Shown in pieces: positions 1 to 9,956 of a stretch of DNA of 36,322 nucleotides (position 1 is its first letter; each line of letters begins with the position of its first letter). The notes under the pieces are model-generated. The model was not told where the DNA came from. It saw nothing but the letters and a program-made list of their open reading frames with translations, and did not search any database. Made by a program: the position numbers and the translations under genes. Origin of the DNA: CALJIC01 sp039805565 (GTDB lineage Bacteria; Chloroflexota; Chloroflexia; Chloroflexales; Roseiflexaceae); the NCBI GenBank assembly GCA_039805565.1, contig JBDLTZ010000098.1, forward strand, positions 1-36,322, read 5' to 3'.

Positions 1-3
1 CCC

Positions 4-3231
<3,228 letters not shown>

Positions 3232-3329
3232 CGGCCGGGTCCTCTGTATCGGGTGTACGGCAGACAAAAAACGCCGCCGCAGTGCAGGTGCTCTTCGGCA
3301 GCGTCGCATATATGAACGAGTGTGCGAGA

Positions 3330-3358
3330 AGTATAGCACTCCCGCAGGGCTTCGTCAA
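3330..3358 (-). promoter_or_regulatory. sigma70-type promoter of uvrA
   Basis: Reading the minus strand, TTGACG (3358-3353) is followed after exactly 17 bases by TATACT (3335-3330). Transcription would start near 3323, leaving a leader of about 92 bases before the uvrA ATG. GAACGAGTGTGC at 3314-3325, right at the predicted start, resembles a Gram-positive LexA box (GAAC-N4-GTTC) with one changed base, which is only suggestive. Confidence 0.75.
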
Positions 3359-3406
3359 TAATCTACGCTCGCCGGCGCTCTTCGGATGGCGCGGGGAGCA
3401 CATCGG

Positions 3407-6316
3407 CTAGCCGGCGCTCTGGGCGCTCTTGTACTCCAGCTCGTAGACCATGTGCGGCTCGTGCTTTCCCTTGAGCACCACAGGCCCGATGGGCCGCAGC
3501 ACCCAGGGGAGTGTCTTGCCCGGCGGCAGCGCCTCCGCCAGGTGGTACGAGACGATCACCTGGTCCGGCTGCGCGAGCCCGCTCAGGCGGCTGGCGGTGT
3601 TCACCACGTCGCCGATCACCGTGTAGTCGAGCCGCTGCGCCGAGCCGATGTTGCCCACCACGGCGCGGCCGTAGCCGAGCCCGACGCCCATGCGGATATC
3701 GAGGCCCAGCTCGCGCCACCACGTGCGCTGCAGCTCGGCGACGGCCAGCTGGAGGTCCGCCGCCGCCGCCAGCGAGCGCTGCACGTCGTCCTCGCGGGCG
3801 ATCGGGACGCCGAACACGCCGATGATGCCGTCGCCGAGGAACTTGTCGATCGTACCGCCGTGTCGGTAGAGCACCTCGGTCATGGCGGTGAAGTAGCGGT
3901 TGAGCACCTGCTCCACGAGCACCCGCGGCCGCATGCCCTCGGTGAGCGAGGTGTAGCCGCGGAGATCGGCGATCAGCACCACCACATCGCGCTCGGCCGG
4001 CTCGCCGAAGTCCCCGCCCCCGGCCAGCACCTCCTCCACCACCTGCGGTGAGACGTAGCGGCGGAAGACGCTCCGCAGCCGCTCCTGCTCGCGCCGCTCG
4101 AGCTCTTTGAGCGCGGTGATATCCTGTAGCACCGCCACCCGCCCGATCAGGCCGTTGTCTGCGCCGGTCACGGGGGCGACGCTGATGCTGAAGGTGGCGC
4201 CGCTCTCGAGCGTGACCTCGCTGGTGCTCGGCGGCTCGTGGGCGGCGTGCCCGTTGCGGCCGGCCCACAGCGCCTCGAGCAGGTTCTGCTGGCGCACCAG
4301 CGTCGCAAGCGGGTGCCCGGGGGCGTCGAGCCCCAGCCGCTCCTGGGCGGCGCGGTTCGCCAGCAGCAGCTGGTCACGCGGGTCGATCAGCAGGATCGGG
4401 TCGGCGGCTCCGCGCAGCACCGCTCCCAGCGTCGAGCGCTCGTTCTCCACCTCGCGGTACAGTCGGGCGTTCTCCATCACCTGCCCGATCAGGCTCGCGA
4501 TCGTCTCGAGCAGCGTCAGCTCGCCCTGCAGGAAGGCGTCCGCTCGCCCGGTGGCATCGACGATGATCATGCCCTCCTGCTGCCCGCCGGACATAAGTGG
4601 GGCCAGCGCCAGCGAATCAACGCGCGCCGCCGCGAGCTGTGCTGACACCCCGGCGAGCCGGTCGTCCGCGCCCACCACCGGGATGAGCTGCGGCCCGTGC
4701 AGGTCGAGCGACTGGGCGATCTGCTGCAGCGGCAGCGTGAAGCGCACTGGCTCACCTGGGGCCGCGGCGCTGGTGCTGCGCGCTGCTACGCCTGGGCCGT
4801 TTCCGGTGAGCACGATACCGCAGTGCTGGACCTCGAAGATGTTGGCGATCGCATCGGCGGCGATCCGCAGGTTTTCGTGGGGGTCGAGCTGGGCGGTGAT
4901 TGCGATCGAGAGCCGATTCACGCGCTCGAGCTGGCGGACGCGGCGCTGTTCGCTGTCGAACAGGCGGGCGTTGTCCAGCGCCACGCCGAGCTGGCTGGCG
5001 AGCGTGCTGAGCAGCCGTACGTCGGCCTCGCCGAAGACCCCGGGCGCCTGGCTGGATACGTACAGAGCGCCGAATACCTCACGTGCGGTGACGATCGGGA
5101 CGGCCAGCTCTGAGCCCTCGTCGCCCGCCTCGGCCCCCGGCTCTACGGCCCCCGACAGCACTGGCTCCTGGCGCTGCACCGCGCGGCCGGCCACGCTCTC
5201 GTCGCTCACATCCGCGGCGCTCTGCCCCGTCCCGCCGGCGGTGGCTCGCACACGCAGGCCCTGATCCTCGCGCAGCAGCAGCGCGACCTGCGGGTAGCCG
5301 AAGGTGTAGTGGATGAGGTGCGCCACCAGGCGGAGCAGCTGGTCCAGGCTCATCAGCTCGGCCAGGTAGCGGCTCATCTGGTTGATGCGCGCCAGGTCCT
5401 CGGCCCGCCGCTCGAGCAGGCTGTTCTGGCTGCGTGTCAGGCGGAACAGCTCGGCGTTCTCCAGGGCGATCGCGCTCTGCGCGGCGACCGAGCTCAGCAG
5501 GTCCAGGTGCTCGCCTGTGAAGTAGCCGGGTGTATGGTGCACGAGCGTAATAGCCCCAAGCGCCTGGTCCTCACGCACGATCGGCACCGACGCCACACTG
5601 CGCACTGCGCGCTGCAGCGGCGTCACCGCCACCCATCGCGGGTCGTCGCGGGTCTCGTCGATCACCGCCGGCTTGCGCTCGCGCAGCACCCACCCGGCGA
5701 TCCCATCGCGTAGGATATCGTCGAGCGGCATCGTGGAGCGATTGCGGGTGCTTGAGAAGAGGCGCGCCTGGCCGCTGGCGGTGAGGATGATGCTGGCGCG
5801 GATGGCCCCCACCGCGTCGGCGAGGCGGTCCAGGAACTGCGTCAGCAGCTGGTCCAGGTCGAGCGAGGTGCCGAGCTCGCGCGTCAGGTGGAGCAGCAGC
5901 TCGGTCTTGCGCTGCTCGGCGCGCAGCGAGCGCTGACTGCGCTGGAGCCGGAGCATCGCGCGCACGCGCGCCAGGAGCTCGGTGAAGTCGACTGGTTTGA
6001 CGAGAAAGTCGTCCGCGCCGGCGTCGAGCGCCATCACCTTGGACTTCTGGTCGCCCCGCGCCGTTACTAGGATGATCGGGATGAACGGCTTGTGCTCGTC
6101 CGCCTTGACCTTCTCGGTGACCTCCTGGCCGCTGACGCCGGGCAGCAGCAGGTCCATCATAATCAGGTCGGGCGTGACAAGCTCCAGGTAGGCCAGCGCC
6201 TCCTCGCCCGTCGTGGCCACGGACACGCGGTAGCCGGTGTTCTGCAGCAGCAGCTGGAACATCCGGCGGATGCCGGGGTCGTCGTCGACGATCAGGATAT
6301 GTGCGGGCTCCGGCAT
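3407..6316 (-). CDS. response regulator-GAF-PAS-class III adenylate cyclase
   Basis: A 969-residue cytoplasmic signalling protein that should make cAMP. In order: a receiver domain (residues ~5-120, acidic DDD at 11-13, phospho-acceptor D55 in MMDLLLPG, T85, K107), three GAF-like segments (~150-285, ~315-450, ~460-620), a PAS-like segment (~625-735), and a class III cyclase domain (~765-950). In the cyclase domain the metal ligands D784 and D829, the adenine-selecting pair K825 and D897, and the transition-state N906 and R910 are all present, so it is likely active and ATP-specific. I start at the ATG at 6316, eight bases after AGGGAG; a GTG at 6325 would sit almost on the ribosome site. No partner histidine kinase is adjacent. 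GAF limits are estimates. The input ligand is unknown. Confidence 0.93.
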   Translation of the reverse strand: MPEPAHILIVDDDPGIRRMFQLLLQNTGYRVSVATTGEEALAYLELVTPDLIMMDLLLPGVSGQEVTEKVKADEHKPFIPIILVTARGDQKSKVMALDAGADDFLVKPVDFTELLARVRAMLRLQRSQRSLRAEQRKTELLLHLTRELGTSLDLDQLLTQFLDRLADAVGAIRASIILTASGQARLFSSTRNRSTMPLDDILRDGIAGWVLRERKPAVIDETRDDPRWVAVTPLQRAVRSVASVPIVREDQALGAITLVHHTPGYFTGEHLDLLSSVAAQSAIALENAELFRLTRSQNSLLERRAEDLARINQMSRYLAELMSLDQLLRLVAHLIHYTFGYPQVALLLREDQGLRVRATAGGTGQSAADVSDESVAGRAVQRQEPVLSGAVEPGAEAGDEGSELAVPIVTAREVFGALYVSSQAPGVFGEADVRLLSTLASQLGVALDNARLFDSEQRRVRQLERVNRLSIAITAQLDPHENLRIAADAIANIFEVQHCGIVLTGNGPGVAARSTSAAAPGEPVRFTLPLQQIAQSLDLHGPQLIPVVGADDRLAGVSAQLAAARVDSLALAPLMSGGQQEGMIIVDATGRADAFLQGELTLLETIASLIGQVMENARLYREVENERSTLGAVLRGAADPILLIDPRDQLLLANRAAQERLGLDAPGHPLATLVRQQNLLEALWAGRNGHAAHEPPSTSEVTLESGATFSISVAPVTGADNGLIGRVAVLQDITALKELERREQERLRSVFRRYVSPQVVEEVLAGGGDFGEPAERDVVVLIADLRGYTSLTEGMRPRVLVEQVLNRYFTAMTEVLYRHGGTIDKFLGDGIIGVFGVPIAREDDVQRSLAAAADLQLAVAELQRTWWRELGLDIRMGVGLGYGRAVVGNIGSAQRLDYTVIGDVVNTASRLSGLAQPDQVIVSYHLAEALPPGKTLPWVLRPIGPVVLKGKHEPHMVYELEYKSAQSAG

Positions 6317-6365
6317 CGTGGCCACTCCCTGCCAGGGGGTAATATAGGACTACTATCCTACATTA

Positions 6366-6450
6366 AACCACAGAAGTGGTTCGGCAAAGGAGGGCCAGGG
6401 AGGTCTAGGCCCTCCCTGAAACCCACCCACCAAACCGATTGGTTTGTGTG
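6366..6450. repeat. three consecutive hairpins, including a dispersed family-A repeat
   Basis: The 213-base gap between the cyclase and the ABC permease holds three inverted repeats: AACCAC/GTGGTT at about 6366-6381, GGAGGGCC/GGCCCTCC at 6389-6415 (loop 11), and CAAACC/GGTTTG at 6431-6446 with a further CCAC/GTGG extension. The middle one shares the core GGAGGGCCAGGGAG with the hairpin at 14498-14525. The array lies downstream of the exporter operon and upstream of the cyclase, so it could end one transcript or structure the leader of the other. A fourth small inverted repeat, ATGACA-GTGG-TGTCAT, lies at 6500-6515. I found no clear promoter for the cyclase here. Confidence 0.6.
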
Positions 6451-6529
6451 GAACTATCTCGTAGGAACGCCAGAGGGCCGCGCAGAGATGCATGGCTCCA
6501 TGACAGTGGTGTCATCATACCACGGCGCT

Positions 6530-7282
6530 CTACCGCACGGTGCGGCGGAATGAGGCGAGCGCGAGCGCAACCCCAGCCAGGGCGAACAGAGAGACGGCCG
6601 CGAAGGAGAGCGGCAGCGGGATGGAGGCCTGGCCTTCGAACGTCAGAGCGCGCAGCGCGTCGATCAGGTAGGTGGTGGGGTTGGCGAGTGCGATCACGCG
6701 CACCCAGCCCGGCATGGTCATCAGTGGGTAGAGCGCGTTGGATGCGAACAGCAGCGGCAGGTTGAAGAGGAAGATCAGTCCGTGGTAGCCCATGATGCTG
6801 GTGGAGCGCGCCGCCACGGCCAAGGCGACGCCAGCGAAGCCGAGGGTGAAGAGGGTGAGCAGCACGACGAGCGCCAGCCAGCCGAGGGGGTTCGTCGTGA
6901 TACGCGCCCCCATCAGCGCGCCGACGACGAGGATGATCGAGGCCTGGAACAGCGCCTTGGTCACGGTGCTGGCGGCGTTGCCGAGCAGGATGCTGAGGCG
7001 CGGGATCGGCGCCACCAAGTACTCCTTCATAATCCCGCGTAGCCGCTCGTCGAGCAGCATCATGCCGCCGCCCACGGCGCCGCCGAGTGCTGTGAGCGCC
7101 AGGATGCCGGGCAGCATGAAGGTCATGTAGTCATCCCCGCCGACGTCACCTACCAGCGCCCCCATGCCTGCGCCGAAGAGCGCTACCCAGAGGATCGGCT
7201 GGATCAGCAGACCGCCAAGCTCCTCGCGGCTGCGGAAGAACTTGGTCATGTGCTTGTGCCAGATAGTTACTGTTGCGTTCAT
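6530..7282 (-). CDS. ABC-2 type permease, DrrB-like
   Basis: A 250-residue integral membrane protein with about six hydrophobic helices and the ABC-2 permease pattern (GGLLIQPILWVALFGAG near the N-terminus, GVALAVAARSTSIMGYH in the middle, PTTYLIDALRAL near the end). It should form the membrane channel for the ATPase encoded immediately upstream; the two genes are 13 bases apart and surely co-transcribed. Homologues of this pair export anthracyclines, other drugs or lipids-glycolipids, but the substrate cannot be read from sequence. No good Shine-Dalgarno site precedes the ATG, which fits translational coupling to the ATPase gene. Confidence 0.92.
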   Translation of the reverse strand: MNATVTIWHKHMTKFFRSREELGGLLIQPILWVALFGAGMGALVGDVGGDDYMTFMLPGILALTALGGAVGGGMMLLDERLRGIMKEYLVAPIPRLSILLGNAASTVTKALFQASIILVVGALMGARITTNPLGWLALVVLLTLFTLGFAGVALAVAARSTSIMGYHGLIFLFNLPLLFASNALYPLMTMPGWVRVIALANPTTYLIDALRALTFEGQASIPLPLSFAAVSLFALAGVALALASFRRTVR

Positions 7283-7295
7283 GGTGTGGAAGTAT

Positions 7296-8240
7296 TTAGT
7301 CCCGTAGAGCGCGCCCGGTGTATTTCAGGAAGACGTCGCCGAGGCTGGGCCGGGCGACGGTGATATCGTCGATCGTGAAGCCGTTGCCGCCGGCCTGCGC
7401 CACAACTTCGGCCAGGCGGCGCGGGCCGCTATCGACGCCGATCTCGATCAGCCGGTCGTCGGTGCTGGCGGCCACGTGGTGCACGAACGGCAGCGCGCGC
7501 AGCCGCTCGGCCAGGGGGGCGTCCCCGCCGCTCCCGACGATCCGGATGACGTCGGCGCCGAGCTCAGCGGCCAGCGCCGCGGGCGGGCCTTCGGCCACCT
7601 TGCGGCCGCGGTCAATGATCCCGACTACGTCGGCCAGCACCTCGGCCTCGTCCATGTAGTGGGTGGTGAGCAGGAGCGTGAGGCCGCGCTCGCGCCGCAA
7701 CTGCCGGACATACTCCCAGATCGCAGTGCGGTTCTGTGGGTCCAGACCCTGCGTCGGCTCGTCGAGGAACAGCACCTGGGGCTCGGTCATCAGGCCGCGG
7801 GCCAGCTCGAGCCGGCGCTGCATGCCGCCCGAGTAGGTTTTGACGATGCGGTCGATCGCACCTTCGAGCTGAGTCAGCTCCACCAGCTCGGCAATCCGTC
7901 GCCTGCGCGCCTCGGCCGGCATGCTGTAGAGTCGGCCGTGGATGTCGAGCACCTGCCGCCCGGTCAGGTCGCGGTCCAGCACGATGTCCTGGAACGTCAC
8001 GCCGATCGCCCGCCGAACAGCCTCGGGCTGGCGCACGACGTCCGCGCCGGCCACCGACGCGCTGCCGGCGCTCGGCTGGGTGAGGGTGGTGAGAATGTTG
8101 ATGGTGGTGGTCTTGCCGGCCCCATTCGGGCCGAGCATGGCGTAGATGCTACCCTGCGCCACCCGCAGGTCTACGCCGTCGAGCGCGGCCACCTCGCCGT
8201 AGCGCTTCGCCAGGCCGGTGGCCTCGATCATATCCCCCAT
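7296..8240 (-). CDS. ABC transporter ATPase, DrrA-like
   Basis: The 314-residue nucleotide-binding subunit of the exporter. Walker A GPNGAGKTT is at 37-45, the Q-loop TFQD near 82-85, the signature YSGGMQ at 136-141 and Walker B VLFLDE at 156-161, all intact. The ~90-residue tail after the D-loop and H-loop (THYMDEAE) matches the C-terminal extension typical of the daunorubicin-resistance (DrrA) subfamily. GGAGAGG lies about a dozen bases before the ATG at 8240; an alternative ATG at 8231 gives a protein three residues shorter with the more usual MIEATGLAKRYG start. It is the first gene of a two-gene operon; I see no convincing -35/-10 pair, only an AT-rich patch at 8283-8296. Confidence 0.95.
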   Translation of the reverse strand: MGDMIEATGLAKRYGEVAALDGVDLRVAQGSIYAMLGPNGAGKTTTINILTTLTQPSAGSASVAGADVVRQPEAVRRAIGVTFQDIVLDRDLTGRQVLDIHGRLYSMPAEARRRRIAELVELTQLEGAIDRIVKTYSGGMQRRLELARGLMTEPQVLFLDEPTQGLDPQNRTAIWEYVRQLRRERGLTLLLTTHYMDEAEVLADVVGIIDRGRKVAEGPPAALAAELGADVIRIVGSGGDAPLAERLRALPFVHHVAASTDDRLIEIGVDSGPRRLAEVVAQAGGNGFTIDDITVARPSLGDVFLKYTGRALRD

Positions 8241-8316
8241 CGCGGTGTGGTCCCTCTCCAGGTGTCATCCGAATGCGCCAGTGTATATTATCACAAACCG
8301 GCGCGGCGGGGCCGGG

Positions 8317-8345
8317 TTGACGCGTAGGCTCCGCTATGCTATAAA
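8317..8345 (+). promoter_or_regulatory. sigma70-type promoter of the TSUP exporter gene
   Basis: TTGACG (8317-8322) and TATAAA (8340-8345) are separated by 17 bases. Transcription would start near 8352, giving a leader of about 70 bases that contains the hairpin at 8374-8398 and then the ribosome site. Confidence 0.7.
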
Positions 8346-8373
8346 CCGCCTCTGAGCTCGTGAGCCACGCTCC

Positions 8374-8398
8374 GAGGGCAGCCTATACGGCTGCCCTC
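8374..8398 (+). promoter_or_regulatory. hairpin in the 5' leader of the TSUP gene
   Basis: GAGGGCAGCC (8374-8383) pairs perfectly with GGCTGCCCTC (8389-8398) over a five-base loop, TATAC. It sits between the predicted transcript start and the AGGAG at 8411-8415, so it will form in the mRNA leader. No U-run follows, so it is not an ordinary terminator; it may stabilise the mRNA or be one arm of a leader control element. Confidence 0.5.
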
Positions 8399-8421
8399 CG
8401 TCTGTATCCGAGGAGAATTCG

Positions 8422-9186
8422 GTGGACCCGCTCCAATTGGCCCTGCTGTTCGGCGCTGCGCTTCTGGCGGGCGTGATCAACGCCGTGGCCGGCGGCGGCA
8501 GCTTCGTCTCGTTCCCGGCGCTGCTGCTGGCGGGTGTGCCACCGATCAGCGCCAACGCCACCAACACCACCGCGCTCTGGCCGGGCAACGCGGCCAGCGT
8601 CAGCGCCTACCGGCGCGAGCTCGCCACGCAGCGGCGGCACCTGCTGGTGTTCGGTGTGCTGAGCCTGGTGGGCGGGCTGCTCGGGGCGCTGCTGCTGCTG
8701 CGTACGGACGATGCGCTGTTTGAGCAGCTCATCCCGTTCCTGCTGCTGGCTGCCACCGTGGTGTTCGCCGCTAGCCCGCGCATTACGCGCTGGGCGCGCG
8801 GGTCGCAGGGTGCAGCCCGCAAGGGTGGCCCGCTGCAGCGCGTGATGGTCTACGCGCTCTACCTGCTGGTGGCGGTCTACGGCGGGTTCTTCGGCGCTGG
8901 CCTGGGGATCCTGACACTGGCGGTGCTCGGTCTGCTGGGCTTCGAGAATATCCACGAGATGAACGCCCTCAAGACCCTCCAGGCCACCCTCATCAACGGC
9001 ATCGCGATGGTGGCCTTCATAGTGGCCGGGGTGATCCAGTGGCCGTTGGCGCTGCTCATGGCGGTCGGGGCGATCGTGGGTGGTTACGGCGGGGCCGCAG
9101 TCGCGCGGCGGCTGGACCCCGCCTGGGTGCGGGCGGTGGTGATCGTGATCAGCGTGACGCTGACGATCTACTTTTTCCTCAACTGA
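8422..9186 (+). CDS. TSUP (TauE/SafE) family membrane exporter
   Basis: A 254-residue polytopic membrane protein of the TSUP family, whose characterised members move sulfite, sulfoacetate, sulfolactate or related organosulfur anions. The family hallmark is clear: GVINAVAGGGSFVSFPALL near residues 17-35, then ANATNT, and the second half-repeat GFFGAGLGILTLAVLG near residue 155. It starts at GTG 8422 with AGGAG six bases upstream. It has its own promoter and a structured leader. Its stop lies only six bases from the end of the convergent YbaY-like gene, with no room for a terminator between them. The substrate is unknown; the CoA-disulfide reductase-rhodanese gene nearby makes a sulfur compound plausible. 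Confidence 0.93.
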   Translation: MDPLQLALLFGAALLAGVINAVAGGGSFVSFPALLLAGVPPISANATNTTALWPGNAASVSAYRRELATQRRHLLVFGVLSLVGGLLGALLLLRTDDALFEQLIPFLLLAATVVFAASPRITRWARGSQGAARKGGPLQRVMVYALYLLVAVYGGFFGAGLGILTLAVLGLLGFENIHEMNALKTLQATLINGIAMVAFIVAGVIQWPLALLMAVGAIVGGYGGAAVARRLDPAWVRAVVIVISVTLTIYFFLN

Positions 9187-9192
9187 TCAGCC

Positions 9193-9714
9193 TCAGTCGC
9201 CCCGAGCTACGCGGTAGCGCGCCCACCCGGCGCCGAGCGCCAGAAGAACCAGCAGCCCCGCCAGCCCAAGCGGCCCTCCGCCGACGCTGGTGTCCGGCAG
9301 CGTCGTGGTGCGAACAGACATGAGGACCTGGATGCCGGTGGTCGGCCGATCGCCGGTGATCACGAGGTACTGGCTGGTGGTGGTATAGCGGACCGTGCCG
9401 TTCACCGAGATGTTGCCTTGCACGGTGTAAAGGCCGCTCGCGTTGACGCGCGCCGCGTCATAGGGGATGGCGAACGCGATCGGGACCTGGGCCCCGTTGG
9501 TTGTGATCTGCTGCTCCGCGATCACCTGCCCAGAGGCAGTGTCCGCGATCTGCATGCGGACCAGGGCGTTCTGCGGCAGCAGCGAGCGGTCGCGGTAGGT
9601 GACGGTGCCGGTGACGGTGGTGGTGCCCTGGGCATGCGCCGGGCCGGCCAGCGCGAGCATCGCGAGCAGCGCGATGCCGAGCAATCCAACGATGGCGGTG
9701 GGTATTGTCCTCAT
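9193..9714 (-). CDS. YbaY/YscW-like exported protein with LPDTS-type C-terminus
   Basis: A 173-residue secreted protein. It begins with a signal peptide (residues 1 to ~29, ending AGPAHAQG) followed by a beta-rich domain with the YbaY/YscW pattern (TVTGTVTYRDRSLLPQNA..VRMQIADT, shown here in two parts). The C-terminus has LPDTS, a glycine-rich stretch, a hydrophobic helix and a basic end (ARYRVARGD), the layout of a sortase signal with Ser in place of Gly, or otherwise a plain C-terminal membrane anchor. I start at the ATG at 9714 because AGGAGG lies seven bases before it; the longer frame to 9756 adds a charged stretch that would spoil the signal peptide. Function unknown; YscW-like proteins act as outer-membrane pilotins or chaperones elsewhere, which need not apply here. 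Confidence 0.8.
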   Translation of the reverse strand: MRTIPTAIVGLLGIALLAMLALAGPAHAQGTTTVTGTVTYRDRSLLPQNALVRMQIADTASGQVIAEQQITTNGAQVPIAFAIPYDAARVNASGLYTVQGNISVNGTVRYTTTSQYLVITGDRPTTGIQVLMSVRTTTLPDTSVGGGPLGLAGLLVLLALGAGWARYRVARGD

Positions 9715-9956
9715 CGCGGAGCCTCCTTGTCTGTGGCGACGTCTTGATACTGCCAATCATACCACGGCCCGCTACACGCTGTCATAGGTTTCGCGTCGTC
9801 CTCGCTCCCCCTTCACTCCCACTGATAATGGCGATATCTTAACCCGCGCCGGCGTATTGTTTACACTCCCCCCGCCGCCCGCGCGCTAGAATGGCTATGT
9901 ACCTCTACCCCCCATGGGTATGGTGCGGGCAAGAAGCCTGACTGGCAGAGGAAGAC

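Noticed and set aside
9860..9892. TTTACA and TAGAAT as a promoter for the CoA-disulfide reductase gene
   Set aside because: The spacer is 21 bases, too long for a standard sigma70-type promoter.
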